The position numbers and the translations under genes are program-made. The notes under the pieces are model-generated. The model was not told the origin of the DNA, ran no database searches, and saw only the letters and a program-made list of their open reading frames with translations. From Clostridiaceae bacterium Marseille-Q3526 (GTDB lineage Bacteria > Bacillota > Clostridia > Lachnospirales > Lachnospiraceae), in assembly GCA_018223375.1 (NCBI GenBank), contig JAGTTS010000005.1, positions 189,001 to 253,000 of the forward strand: a DNA stretch of 64,000 nt, given 5' to 3'. Shown here in pieces: positions 15,637 through 24,247 of this stretch; position 1 is the first letter of the stretch, and each line of letters begins with the position of its first letter.

Positions 15637-17286
15637 ATGAAGCCGGAGAAGGACAGACAGCAGGCAGTGAAGCTTCTGCTTTATCTGGCGGAGATTGCTG
15701 TTTTGACGGCCGCAGTATTTCTGGTGGTCCGTTTCCTGCCGGGAGGGGACAGGCCGTGGAACCGCCCGCCTGAGAGCGGGACGCTGGCCGAGACTCTGCC
15801 GGAGCTTTCAAAGCCGCAGGAGGAGAGCGGGGAGGCGGATGCTTCAAGGCCTGAAAAGGAGACGGAAAGCGGAGCGGAGAAGGAGGAAAATAGGGAGGCG
15901 GACAGCGTTCCGGCCTTCAGCCAGAACGGATCCGGGCAGAAGGAAGGGGAAGAACCGGAGGAACCGCCCTATGAGCCGCCTTATTTTATCATTGCGTCGG
16001 ATCTCCACTATCAGTCGCCTCTGATGACCGATTTCGGGGAGGCGTTCCAGAATTTTGTGAGAAACGATGACGGAAAGGTGGTGGAATATGTGGATTCCAT
16101 CACAGACGCATTTCTGGCGGAAGCGGCGGAAAAACAGCCGGACGCGCTGATACTGAGCGGCGATTTGACACAGAACGGGGAGAAAGTCAACCATGAAGAG
16201 CTGGCGAAGAAGCTGCGCCTTCTGGAGAGCCAGGGAGTTCCCGTGGTCGTCATTCCAGGAAATCACGATATTAACCACCCGTCGGCGGCCTCCTTTGAAG
16301 GAACAGAAAAAAAGAAGGCCGACAATATTAACGCTGAAGAATTTTATTCCATTTACCGGGAATTCGGCTATGACGAAGCCATGGATCGGGACGAAAAATC
16401 CCTGAGCTACATTTATCAGGCAGATGAGAGGTACTGGCTGATGATGCTTGACTCCTGCCAGTACGATCCGGAGAACAAAATTGGAGGAAGAATCCGGAAG
16501 GAGACGCTTCTGTGGATGGAGAAGTGGCTTGAAAGGGCCAGAGAGGAGCAGGTCATGGTGATTCCTGTTGCCCACCACAATCTTTTGAAGGAGAGCACTC
16601 TGTACCCGGAGGACTGTACCCTGGAAAATGCAGTCCAGGTGATCGATCTGCTGGAGCAGTACGGCCTCCCCGTTTACATAAGCGGACATCTCCATCTCCA
16701 GAGGGTGAAAAAACATGGGAACGGCGGCCCCTCCCAGGCAGAGGAATCTTATGGAATCTATGAGATTGTGTCGGATTCCATGGTGATTCCGCCCTGCCAG
16801 TACGGGGAGCTTCGGTGGCAGGAGGACGGAAGCGTTCAGTATGAGACCTGTCCGGTGGATGTGGCCGGATGGGCGGCGTCCCAGGGAATAACAGACGAAA
16901 ATCTGCTGAATTTCCCTCAGTACAGCGGCGATTTCCTCATAGAAACGGTTCAGAACCAGGTTTACGGCGCGTTAAGCGCCATTCCGGACGACAGGAAATT
17001 CCACATGGCCAAGCTGTACGGCCAGATCAACAGCGCTTACTGCGCGGGAACTGCTGTGAACCGCAGAGATGTAAAAGAAAATCAGATGTATTTTTACTGG
17101 AACCGGTATCTGGGAACCTCAGAATGGTATGAAAACCTTCAGGCCATGATAAAGGATACGGGAAAGGATCACAATTCCCTGATTCTTCAGGCAGGGGAGG
17201 ATTTTCCAGACCGGTATAAACAGGAAGAGATAGAAACAGCCGAAAAACCGGCTGATCATACAGAAAAAGGAGAAGAATTGCGATGA
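15637..17286 (+). CDS. Membrane-anchored calcineurin-like metallophosphoesterase (paralogue)
   Basis: 549 residues. An N-terminal signal anchor (residues ~12-30) is followed by a ~75-residue Glu/Pro-rich linker and a phosphoesterase core with ASDLHY, LILSGDLTQNGE, VIPGNHDINH, VAHHNLLK and ISGHLHLQR. It shares most block sequences with the lipoprotein at 7831-9297 but is held by a membrane helix rather than a lipid. The substrate is unknown. The ATG follows AAGAGGCGGAAGC, and the stop overlaps the radical SAM gene by four bases. Confidence 0.83.
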   Translation: MKPEKDRQQAVKLLLYLAEIAVLTAAVFLVVRFLPGGDRPWNRPPESGTLAETLPELSKPQEESGEADASRPEKETESGAEKEENREADSVPAFSQNGSGQKEGEEPEEPPYEPPYFIIASDLHYQSPLMTDFGEAFQNFVRNDDGKVVEYVDSITDAFLAEAAEKQPDALILSGDLTQNGEKVNHEELAKKLRLLESQGVPVVVIPGNHDINHPSAASFEGTEKKKADNINAEEFYSIYREFGYDEAMDRDEKSLSYIYQADERYWLMMLDSCQYDPENKIGGRIRKETLLWMEKWLERAREEQVMVIPVAHHNLLKESTLYPEDCTLENAVQVIDLLEQYGLPVYISGHLHLQRVKKHGNGGPSQAEESYGIYEIVSDSMVIPPCQYGELRWQEDGSVQYETCPVDVAGWAASQGITDENLLNFPQYSGDFLIETVQNQVYGALSAIPDDRKFHMAKLYGQINSAYCAGTAVNRRDVKENQMYFYWNRYLGTSEWYENLQAMIKDTGKDHNSLILQAGEDFPDRYKQEEIETAEKPADHTEKGEELR

Positions 17287-18155
17287 GATATGAAGGAATT
17301 GTTTACCGTCCGCCCAGCGAGGCAAGAAGCTTAATTGTACAGGTCACAATCGGCTGCGCCCACAATACCTGCACCTTCTGCAACATGTACAAGGCCAAGG
17401 ATTTCCGTGTCAGAAGCATGGAGGAGATCATGGAGGATCTGAGGGAAGCCCACAACAGCTACGGAGCCTATGTCCAGAAGGTATTTCTGGCAGACGGAGA
17501 CGCCCTGGTGCTTCAGACAGAGAAGCTTCTGGAAATTTTAAAGGCGGTGAGGGAGCTGTTCCCCAACTGCACCCGCGTGGCGTCCTACGGAACGGCCCAG
17601 GATATTTTGAGAAAGAGCGAGGAGGAGCTTAAAAGCCTTCAGAAGGCGGGACTTGGAATCGTCTATGTGGGCGCAGAGTCGGGGGATGATGAAATTCTTG
17701 CGTCTATCTGCAAGGGCGTGACGGCAGAGGAGTTAAAGGCGGCAGGACAGAAGTTAAAGCGCTGCGGCATCCAGACGTCGGTGACTCTGATTTCCGGGCT
17801 TGGCGGACGGAGCAAGGTGGAGGAGCACGCCAGATCCTGCGCGGAGCTTATATCGGCCATGAATCCGGAGTACGCGTCCTTTTTGACGCTTCGCCTTTAT
17901 GAGGGAACTCCCATGTACGACGACGTGGTGACAGGACGGTTCGAGAGGATAACCGCAGACGAGATTGTGGATGAAATGAAAATTTTCCTGGAACATGTGG
18001 ATTCTCCTGGAACGGTGTTCCGCACAAACCACGCTTCCAACTACGTGGTTCTGGCAGGAAACCTGAATGAGGACATTCCGTCTATGCTGGCCCAGCTGGA
18101 CGAGGCGAAAAAGACGCACCATTACAGAAGATTCCGGGAAACGGGAGACTTATAG
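17283..18155 (+). CDS. Radical SAM protein
   Basis: 290 residues. The radical SAM cluster motif is GCAHNTCTFCNMYK at ~22-35, with CX4CX2C rather than the textbook CX3CX2C spacing. Subsequent blocks are those of Elp3/HemN-type barrels (VFLADGDALVL; VYVGAESGDDEIL; SVTLISGLGG). It generates a 5'-deoxyadenosyl radical with a 4Fe-4S cluster; the substrate is unknown. It is widespread in clostridia, usually annotated only as radical SAM. The ATGA overlap ties it to the phosphoesterase gene. Confidence 0.85.
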   Translation: MRYEGIVYRPPSEARSLIVQVTIGCAHNTCTFCNMYKAKDFRVRSMEEIMEDLREAHNSYGAYVQKVFLADGDALVLQTEKLLEILKAVRELFPNCTRVASYGTAQDILRKSEEELKSLQKAGLGIVYVGAESGDDEILASICKGVTAEELKAAGQKLKRCGIQTSVTLISGLGGRSKVEEHARSCAELISAMNPEYASFLTLRLYEGTPMYDDVVTGRFERITADEIVDEMKIFLEHVDSPGTVFRTNHASNYVVLAGNLNEDIPSMLAQLDEAKKTHHYRRFRETGDL

Positions 18156-18205
18156 AAATAATAGATTCGCGAGAAACAAGAAAAGAGAACGATAGAAGCA
18201 TCAAC

Positions 18206-18257
18206 GGCGCTGCAGGACGGCTTGGAAGACACAAAAGGCTGGATTGCAGCGCCCTTT
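18206..18257 (+). terminator. Hairpin terminator after the radical SAM gene
   Basis: GGCGCTGCA (18206-18214) pairs with TGCAGCGCC (18245-18253), followed by CTTTT. The loop is long (30 bases) and itself contains GGCTT/AAGGCT-like pairs. The rest of the gap between 18156 and 18354 shows no gene. Confidence 0.55.
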
Positions 18258-18354
18258 TGATGTAGGGCAGGATATGCGGTAACAGATGCAGGGGAGGGGA
18301 ATTCCTGCCCGTGTATGAAATTTCAAGAAATACAGAGGAAAGAACAAAAGGATC

Positions 18355-18909
18355 ATGATAATTCTTACTTCAATGCTCAAAGAACCAGGCGAACTGTCAA
18401 AATTTCAGGCCTTGTACGCGCTTTACAGCGGTTCCATGTATGCGGCGGCCTATAAGATATTGAATCAGGCGGAGGATGCGGAAGACGCAGTTCAGCTGTC
18501 CCTGATTAAGGTAATCAGAAATCTTGACCGGGTGACAGCGGAGGAGATGAGCGACATCAGAACGAAAAATTTTCTGATGACCATTACCAGGAACACAGCG
18601 ATTGATATGTACAGAAAGAGACAGAAGCAGCCGATTTCCAGCGAGGAAATCGAAATGGAGATTGCGCCGTTTGCGCCCAGCACAGAGGAGATTTTCTTTG
18701 ACCGGGTATCTGTGACGGATCTGGCGGCCGCCATCAGCCAGCTGGATCAGAAGTATAAAGATGTGCTGAGACTTTATTATATTAATGAACTGTCGTCGAA
18801 GGAGATAGGAGAGCTTTTAAATCTCAGCCAGTTTACCGTCAATTCGCGGCTTCAAAGGGCCAGAGGGAAGCTTGGAAAGATTATAAAGGAGAGGGAGGAA
18901 GGCGTGTGA
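18355..18909 (+). CDS. ECF-type RNA polymerase sigma factor
   Basis: 184 residues with region 2 (YALYSGSMYAAAYKILNQAE then DAEDAVQLSLIKV) and region 4 (LDQKYKDVLRLYYINELSSK then EIGELLNLSQFTVNSRLQRA). Region 3 is missing, as in ECF factors. It directs RNA polymerase to a small regulon. The start at 18355 follows AAAGGATC; an in-frame ATG at 18373 is an alternative. It overlaps the DUF4367 gene by four bases, the usual sigma/anti-sigma arrangement. Confidence 0.88.
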   Translation: MIILTSMLKEPGELSKFQALYALYSGSMYAAAYKILNQAEDAEDAVQLSLIKVIRNLDRVTAEEMSDIRTKNFLMTITRNTAIDMYRKRQKQPISSEEIEMEIAPFAPSTEEIFFDRVSVTDLAAAISQLDQKYKDVLRLYYINELSSKEIGELLNLSQFTVNSRLQRARGKLGKIIKEREEGV

Positions 18910-19667
18910 AGACAAGAGAAAAACGAGATAAGATGCTCCTGACGCTGGCCCTTTTAGAGCAGCTGGAACAGGACGAGGAGCTGAAGGAATTTGAAAGCTG
19001 TGAACGCCGGGAGAATAGGAAAGGAAATAAAGGCGCGCAGAGCGGCACAGCTCATGTGTTTTCCAGACAGCATGAGGAGAGGATGGAACAGCTCTTTAAA
19101 ATGGCCGCCCTGCAGGAAAAGAAGAAAAAACGCCGCCGCCGGATGAGGAAGGCGGCCGCAGGCCTGGCAGCCTGCCTCGCTGTCAGCGTGTATATGGGCT
19201 TTACCTCCTCGGCCTTCCGCACTCCTGTGCTGAACTTTTTCACGGAGGTGCGGGAGACCTACAGCGAGCTTCTGGTAGAGAAAGACGACAGGAAGGGCGT
19301 GACAGAACACTTTCAGGAGTATGAGCCGGAGTATACGGTGAAGGGGTTTTATGTCTCTTTAGTAAAAGAGAAGGAGGGAGAATTTGTTATATCATATGTG
19401 GCAGAAGAGGGACAGTGGTACGATTTTTACTACTACAAGGAGCCGTACAATTCTCAGGTGGATACGGAAGATCTGGTAGAGACAGAGGTGGAGATCAATG
19501 GGAGACAGGGGATGCTGTATCAGAAGGAAGATTACAGCCAGACGGTGGTTCGAAGCACAGCCGGCCAGTTCGGAGTGGTGGGAAATATTTCCGCTCTGGA
19601 GGAGGAAAAAGTGCTGGAAAGCGTGAAGATTCAAGCGATCGAATTAAAAAATAAAAATTTTTATTAA
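18906..19667 (+). CDS. DUF4367 membrane protein, probable anti-sigma partner
   Basis: 253 residues from a GTG start that overlaps the sigma-factor stop. About 75 charged cytoplasmic residues, a transmembrane helix (~80-98) and an extracellular DUF4367 domain (ISYVAEEGQWYDFYYYKEPY). This topology and position are those of membrane anti-sigma factors or their sensors. There is no canonical zinc-binding anti-sigma motif (HXXXCXXC), so the mechanism of sigma binding is inferred only from context. Confidence 0.75.
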   Translation: MKTREKRDKMLLTLALLEQLEQDEELKEFESCERRENRKGNKGAQSGTAHVFSRQHEERMEQLFKMAALQEKKKKRRRRMRKAAAGLAACLAVSVYMGFTSSAFRTPVLNFFTEVRETYSELLVEKDDRKGVTEHFQEYEPEYTVKGFYVSLVKEKEGEFVISYVAEEGQWYDFYYYKEPYNSQVDTEDLVETEVEINGRQGMLYQKEDYSQTVVRSTAGQFGVVGNISALEEEKVLESVKIQAIELKNKNFY

Positions 19668-19730
19668 AAGCTGCACTATAGGGGAGATTTCCATCGTGTT
19701 ATATATAAAAAGAAAGATGGAGGTATTACC

Positions 19731-20165
19731 ATGAAACACAAAAAAACAGCAGCACAGTTACTTTTAGTGATCGCAGCCATTCTGAGTATGACGATGACTG
19801 CCTTTGCAGGACCGCAGAAGCGGGTGGATCCCAGATGGTCCTATTTCACAACCGTTGTAGGCGATTTGGATATCAGCAGCAGCGGAAAAGCGACTGCTAT
19901 GGCTACCGTTTCTGCTAACAGAAATAAGGTAGACTCAGTGAAGGTTACATGCAACCTTCAGAGACTGGAGGGAAGCACCTGGAAGACAATCAAATCCTGG
20001 TCGGAGGAGTCAGAAGCAGGAGCACCACATATTGTGATGATGGAGAAAACCTACTATGTAGTAGAAGGCTACAGCTACAGAATCCAGGTACATTCTAAGG
20101 CCTACATGGACGGCGCTCTGAAGGAGAGCATTACCAGCACCTTCGACTACGGCTACTTCCACTAG
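19731..20165 (+). CDS. Small secreted protein (DUF6147-like)
   Basis: 144 residues with a clear signal peptide cleaved after AFA (~26). The mature part is a beta-rich domain of ~118 residues (STWKTIKSWSEESEAGAPHI) without catalytic motifs. It resembles small secreted proteins of clostridia often filed as DUF6147. GATGGAGG precedes the ATG. It lies directly downstream of the sigma/anti-sigma pair and is a plausible regulon member, but no promoter consensus proves it. Confidence 0.72.
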   Translation: MKHKKTAAQLLLVIAAILSMTMTAFAGPQKRVDPRWSYFTTVVGDLDISSSGKATAMATVSANRNKVDSVKVTCNLQRLEGSTWKTIKSWSEESEAGAPHIVMMEKTYYVVEGYSYRIQVHSKAYMDGALKESITSTFDYGYFH

Positions 20166-20233
20166 ACCTTTTCAGTCTGCTGAGAGGCAGATATTCTGTA
20201 AAAGAGACAGGAAATCCAAGAAAAATGAAAATG

Positions 20234-20280
20234 AACGCCAGCCCCCCGCCGCATGTGAACTGCGGCGGGGGGCTGGCGTT
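20234..20280. terminator. GC-rich bidirectional terminator
   Basis: A perfect 20-bp stem, AACGCCAGCCCCCCGCCGCA, with a 7-base loop (20254-20260). It separates the plus-strand secreted-protein gene from the minus-strand glycosylase gene, which converge here. Confidence 0.85.
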
Positions 20281-20291
20281 TCAAGGTTTTC

Positions 20292-21242
20292 TTACCGTAC
20301 CTTCCCCCTCTGCACCCTCTCATAGTAAAAAATATACTGCTGCATGACGCCTGCATAGCCCTGATACATGCCGAAATAATCATGGATGATTTCACTGTAA
20401 AGGCGGCTTTTGGGAAGGGCGTCGTATTTTTTCTTCTTTTTTCTGTAGTATTCCTGCATTAAAATCTGTTCGATCCAGGTATCTACCGGGAAGGCCTCAA
20501 TGTGGTGGAGGCCGAACAGGCAGATACAGTTGGCCACCTTTTCCCCGATGCCATAGAAACTCTTGAGATATGCCATGGCCTCCTCATAGCCCATGGTTTT
20601 GAGGGCGTCCAGGTTCAGCCTTCCCCCCGCCGCATCCTGACAGAGGCGGACAATGTATTTAGCCCGGTAGCCAAGCTTTAAGGCGCGAAGCGTTTCCTCG
20701 GAGACTTCGGCCAGCTGGCTGGGGGTGGGGAAGCTGTGCCATGTGATTTCTTTTTCCTGACTGCCACGCAGGACGGCACTCCTGTGCTCTGTGCCGAACT
20801 GGCGGCTCAGCGCCTCCACAGCTTCCCTGATTTTGGGAATGGTTTTCTGCTGTGAGATAACGAAGGTCAGAATCATTTCCCAGGGATCCTGATTTAAAAT
20901 CCGAATGCCGCTTCCGGCCTGGGCGGCATGCTGCAGGTAGGAATCACGTTTCCTGACAGAGTTTATGTAGGCTTCGTAATCCTGATCCAGATCAAAATAC
21001 CGTTCCCAGAAGGAAAGCTCCTCCTTTTTGCAGTAAAAGGCAAAGGTTTTTGCCTCGAAGCGCGTCTCATCTGTCTGCTTCCAGTCACACTCCAGCTGCG
21101 CGATTTCCAGATAGTGCTCCTGGCTGATCACAGAGAAGCGTCCCGGCATATCGGAGAGTTCCGTCATTCGGAAGCACTGGCCGGAGTCTGCGATCTGGCG
21201 CAGATCCATGCAGGTAAATGATTTTAAGATTGGTTTTATCAT
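20292..21242 (-). CDS. OGG1-like DNA glycosylase/AP lyase (HhH-GPD family)
   Basis: 316 residues. An OGG_N-like N-terminal domain is followed by a helix-hairpin-helix glycosylase fold. The catalytic Lys sits in GIGEKVANCICL (Lys235) and the catalytic Asp in FPVDTW (Asp254), matching Lys249 and Asp268 of human OGG1. The enzyme should excise oxidised purines (8-oxoguanine) and nick the abasic site. The hairpin base LKSFYGIGEKVAN is intact. It starts at MIKPI; there is no closely linked operon partner, and it converges on the secreted-protein gene. Confidence 0.85.
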   Translation of the reverse strand: MIKPILKSFTCMDLRQIADSGQCFRMTELSDMPGRFSVISQEHYLEIAQLECDWKQTDETRFEAKTFAFYCKKEELSFWERYFDLDQDYEAYINSVRKRDSYLQHAAQAGSGIRILNQDPWEMILTFVISQQKTIPKIREAVEALSRQFGTEHRSAVLRGSQEKEITWHSFPTPSQLAEVSEETLRALKLGYRAKYIVRLCQDAAGGRLNLDALKTMGYEEAMAYLKSFYGIGEKVANCICLFGLHHIEAFPVDTWIEQILMQEYYRKKKKKYDALPKSRLYSEIIHDYFGMYQGYAGVMQQYIFYYERVQRGKVR

Positions 21243-21312
21243 AGGCAGATTTCCTCGTTTATCGCAGTAATTATAAAGATGCGGACAGTCTCTCCTGGCT
21301 GCCCGGAAAAAG

Positions 21313-21342
21313 AAAGCCGCCTTGCCCGGGCAAGACGGCTTT
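21313..21342 (-). terminator. Rho-independent terminator of the TetR gene
   Basis: Read on the minus strand: AAAGCCGTCTTGCC, loop, GGCAAGGCGGCTTT-type stem followed by CTTTTT. It lies between the TetR gene and the glycosylase gene. Confidence 0.75.
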
Positions 21343-21345
21343 GAG

Positions 21346-21378
21346 CATTTGTCTTACAGTTACTATACAAGACAAATG
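21346..21378. promoter_or_regulatory. Perfect 10-bp palindrome upstream of the glycosylase gene
   Basis: CATTTGTCTT (21346-21355), a 13-base AT-rich spacer, AAGACAAATG (21369-21378). It sits ~105 bases before the glycosylase start. It could be an operator; it has no T-run, so a terminator is less likely. No binding protein can be assigned. Confidence 0.45.
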
Positions 21379-21483
21379 AAACAATGTCAATTTTCATAGG
21401 AGAACATACTTTTTATAACTTTTTATCCTAATTATGGTTCCTCCTTAGTGCAGATTTATTTTATGAAACAGCATCAACTTCCG

Positions 21484-22104
21484 CTATTCTGAGACAGAGT
21501 GGTCAATGATGCCGAACAGCAGAATATTCAGCGCCTTCCGGCACTGATTTTCGTGAAGCTCAAATTCCGATCCCTGCAGATCAGCGGCAGAATACCGGGC
21601 GTTGATGAAATCCTGAAACTGGCGGAATATTTCAATAATTTCTTCTTTCGTATGATCCTTCCGCAGCGGAAGCTGGGCCAGGATCTGCTCTAAAATCCCG
21701 ATATTTAAGGCGTCAAACTCCCTTCTGCAGTTCTGGATCTCCGCGCTCAGGTGCTCCGGCGGCGAAACGATGGCTTCGCAGAAGAGTCTCTGGTATATGG
21801 GATGGGAGGCAAAAAAGGCCATTCTGCATGTAAAATACTGCTCCAGGCGTTCCCTGGCCGTTCCCTCCCCCTGCTGCATTCTCTCCGAGATATATGCGGT
21901 GAGGAGAGAAAAGCACTCCTTCACGCAGGCTAAAAACAGCTCGTCCTTTGTCTTAAAATAGTGGTAGATAATGCCCTTGGAAATCCCCTGGGCGGAGCAG
22001 ATATTATTGACGGAGCTGGCCCCGTAGCTCTGCCCGGAAAACTCTGCCAGGGCGCTGTCCATAATGCGTCGTCTCATCTGCTGATTTTTTTCTTCTCGTT
22101 TCAT
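21484..22104 (-). CDS. TetR/AcrR-family transcriptional regulator
   Basis: 206 residues. The N-terminal helix-turn-helix is typical (RRRIMDSALAEFSGQSYGAS, then VNNICSAQGISKGIIYHYFK and TKDELFLA). The C-terminal ~150 residues form a variable ligand-binding domain. No efflux pump or enzyme gene is divergent from it in the usual way; the plus-strand gene 180 bases away is a small zinc-ribbon protein. The target is therefore unknown. Confidence 0.87.
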   Translation of the reverse strand: MKREEKNQQMRRRIMDSALAEFSGQSYGASSVNNICSAQGISKGIIYHYFKTKDELFLACVKECFSLLTAYISERMQQGEGTARERLEQYFTCRMAFFASHPIYQRLFCEAIVSPPEHLSAEIQNCRREFDALNIGILEQILAQLPLRKDHTKEEIIEIFRQFQDFINARYSAADLQGSEFELHENQCRKALNILLFGIIDHSVSE

Positions 22105-22228
22105 ATATTACCTCAGCGGTTCTTCTTATTTGCTTCTGCGGCCGTCAGCCCTGCTTTCAGGCGAAGCTGCGGCCTTTCAGCCACGATCATAGCATATTTA
22201 GACTATTCGGTCAATATTGCCAAAGCAG

Positions 22229-22257
22229 TTGCGAAAACGCCGGCGATTTTGTATACT
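22229..22257 (+). promoter_or_regulatory. Sigma-A promoter for the zinc-ribbon gene
   Basis: TTGCGA (22229-22234), a 17-base spacer and TATACT (22252-22257), 25 bases before ATG 22282. Confidence 0.55.
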
Positions 22258-22281
22258 GAGTTCAGAAAAGAGGAACAGCCT

Positions 22282-22659
22282 ATGATTTTTATTGGAGGAA
22301 TCAGCTCCGCCGTGAAGCAGCTGGAATATTTGAAAACTGTGATCTGCAGCGTCTGCGGCGGCTATGGAAGATACCAGGTCTTCATGACCTACACGTATTT
22401 CAGTTTCTTTTTCATCCCGCTGTTTAAATGGAACAGGAAATTTTATGTAAAAATGACCTGCTGCGGCTCTGTGTATGAGCTGAACCGCGAGACAGGGATG
22501 AAAATTTTGAGGGGACAGGCCGCAGATATCGGAGAGAGCGCTCTGTCTCTCGTGCAGAGAGGAGCGGGAAATCTGGCCGGGGAGGGAAGCTGCCCGGACT
22601 GCGGCTGCAGGCTCTCAGAGGATTTTTCCTACTGCCCCCAGTGCGGAAGAAAACTATAA
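22282..22659 (+). CDS. Zinc-ribbon domain protein
   Basis: 125 residues. I start at ATG 22282 (AAAGAGGAAC upstream) rather than the longer open frame from 21961, whose first part is antisense to the TetR gene. The N-terminal half has CSVCGGYGRY, a hydrophobic TYFSFFFIPLF segment and CCGS. The C-terminus is a zinc ribbon CPDCGCRLSEDFSYCPQCGR. This layout is common in clostridial zinc-ribbon proteins of unknown function. Confidence 0.78.
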   Translation: MIFIGGISSAVKQLEYLKTVICSVCGGYGRYQVFMTYTYFSFFFIPLFKWNRKFYVKMTCCGSVYELNRETGMKILRGQAADIGESALSLVQRGAGNLAGEGSCPDCGCRLSEDFSYCPQCGRKL

Positions 22660-22707
22660 AATATTTTTTATTTATAGATGCAAAATTTCAGAAAAGAGGT
22701 AAAACAT

Positions 22708-23109
22708 ATGTTAGAAGCAGGAATCAAGGGAAGAGAAGAAGTAATGGTAACAGAGGCAAATTCAGCAGCCGCAATGGGAAGCGGCCTGCTTCCTGTATTT
22801 GCCACTCCGGCTATGGTGGCTCTGATGGAGCAGACCTCCTGGAAGAGCGTGGCTCCGTACCTGAACGAGGGCGAGGGAACTGTAGGAACCAGCTTAAATA
22901 TCTCCCACAGCGCGGCGACTCCACTGGGCATGAAGGTGTGGTGCGAGAGCGAGCTGACAGAGGTGGACAGAAGACGCCTGGTGTTCCACGTAACCTGTTA
23001 TGATGAAGCCGGAGTGATCGGTGAGGGAACCCACGAGCGGTTTATCATTGGAAACGAGAAGTTTTTAGCCAAGGCAGAGCAGAAAAAGAACGCTTCTAAA
23101 GGAGAATAA
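22708..23109 (+). CDS. Thioesterase family protein (FlK-like hot-dog fold)
   Basis: 133 residues from ATG 22708 (AAAGAGGTAAAAC upstream). The sequence LLPVFATPAMVALMEQTSW and GTSLNISHSAATPLGMKV match the FlK-like/thioesterase hot-dog family, in which Thr, Glu and His residues near these positions hydrolyse an acyl-CoA thioester. The acyl substrate is unknown. The hydrophobic face ATPAMVALME is where the active-site helix lies. Likely cytoplasmic; it precedes the metallo-hydrolase gene by 42 bases. Confidence 0.83.
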   Translation: MLEAGIKGREEVMVTEANSAAAMGSGLLPVFATPAMVALMEQTSWKSVAPYLNEGEGTVGTSLNISHSAATPLGMKVWCESELTEVDRRRLVFHVTCYDEAGVIGEGTHERFIIGNEKFLAKAEQKKNASKGE

Positions 23110-23151
23110 TCAGGCTGCGGGAAACAATTCAGATAAAGGCAGAGAAAAGAT

Positions 23152-23856
23152 ATGAAGGTTACTTATATTCACCACAGCGCGGTTTCCGTGGAGACGGAAC
23201 ACAGCATTCTGCTGTTTGACTATTTTAAGGGAGAGCTGCCGGACTTTGATCCGAGAAAGCCGCTGTTCGTATTTGCCAGCCATTTTCACGAGGATCACTA
23301 CAGTCCTGTGATTTTTGAGCGGTTCCGGGAGAGAGAAGGCGTTTCCTACATTCTGTCAGACGACATTAAGGGGAGAAGGATCCCCAAGGAGGCTCTGCCC
23401 CTGATTCATTTCGTGAAGCCGGGACAGACGCTGGAGCTTGGAGAAGTGAAAATCCAGACCTACAAGTCTACGGACGAGGGCTGCGCCTTCTGGGTCAGCC
23501 TGGAAGGCCTGGAACTCTACCACGCGGGAGATTTGAACAACTGGTGGTGGGAGGGCGAGGACAAGGCCTGGAACCACAATATGGCCGCCAATTACAGGCG
23601 GGAGGTGGAAAAAATCGCCGCAGACCACCCGGAGGGAGCGGACGCGGCTTTTATCCCCCTGGATCCCAGACAGGAACAGTGGTTTTATCTGGGAATGGAC
23701 GACTTCCTTAAAAAGGTGGAGGCGAAGGCAGTATTCCCCATCCATTTCTGGGGAGACTTCGGCGTTTCCGGCCGGATGAAAGCCCTTCCCTGCAGCGGCC
23801 CCTACAGAGACCGCATTATGGAAATTCAAAGAGAAGGAGAGGAGTTTGAGCTATGA
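23152..23856 (+). CDS. MBL-fold metallo-hydrolase
   Basis: 234 residues. The metal-binding HFHEDHY motif (SHFHEDHYSP) and GDLNNWWWEG block place it in the metallo-beta-lactamase superfamily (YycJ/UlaG-like short forms), normally with two Zn or Fe ions. It lacks signal sequences and is probably cytoplasmic. The substrate cannot be deduced. The stop overlaps the VOC gene start by four bases. Confidence 0.83.
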   Translation: MKVTYIHHSAVSVETEHSILLFDYFKGELPDFDPRKPLFVFASHFHEDHYSPVIFERFREREGVSYILSDDIKGRRIPKEALPLIHFVKPGQTLELGEVKIQTYKSTDEGCAFWVSLEGLELYHAGDLNNWWWEGEDKAWNHNMAANYRREVEKIAADHPEGADAAFIPLDPRQEQWFYLGMDDFLKKVEAKAVFPIHFWGDFGVSGRMKALPCSGPYRDRIMEIQREGEEFEL

Positions 23857-24230
23857 CATTTACATTTGCCCACAACAATTTCAACGTAATCGATCTGGAG
23901 AAATCCTTAAAGTTCTATGAGGAAGCTCTGGGACTGAAGGAGGTGCGCAGAAAAGAGGCCGCAGACGGCAGCTTTATCCTGGTTTATCTGGGAGACGGCG
24001 AGACTCCCCATCAGCTGGAGCTGACATGGTTAAGAGACTGGGAGAAGGACAGCTACAATCTGGGCGACAACGAGTTCCATCTGGCTTTCGAGGTGGACGA
24101 CATGGAGGCGGCTCACAAGAAGCATGAGGAGATGGGCTGCATCTGCTATGAGAATCCTTCCATGGGCATCTACTTTATCGCAGATCCGGACAATTACTGG
24201 CTGGAAGTCGTTCCTAAAAAGATGAAATAA
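23853..24230 (+). CDS. VOC-family glyoxalase I-like protein
   Basis: 125 residues of a single vicinal-oxygen-chelate domain: NFNVIDLEKSLKFYEEALG, HQLELTW, EFHLAFEVDD and IYFIADPDNYWLEVVP. The His and Glu positions match metal ligands of lactoylglutathione lyase (GloA), which isomerises the methylglyoxal hemithioacetal. Clostridia often lack glutathione, so the real thiol or substrate may differ. It is translationally coupled to the MBL-fold gene. Confidence 0.83.
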   Translation: MTFTFAHNNFNVIDLEKSLKFYEEALGLKEVRRKEAADGSFILVYLGDGETPHQLELTWLRDWEKDSYNLGDNEFHLAFEVDDMEAAHKKHEEMGCICYENPSMGIYFIADPDNYWLEVVPKKMK

Positions 24231-24247
24231 TACAGGTGGAAAAAGCG

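Noticed and set aside
22200..22213. Possible TetR operator AGAC-N6-GTCA
   Set aside because: Symmetry is only 3-4 bases per arm; too weak to claim.
21961..22281. N-terminal extension of the zinc-ribbon frame
   Set aside because: The first ~107 codons are antisense to TetR and its promoter; the real start with ribosome binding site is 22282.
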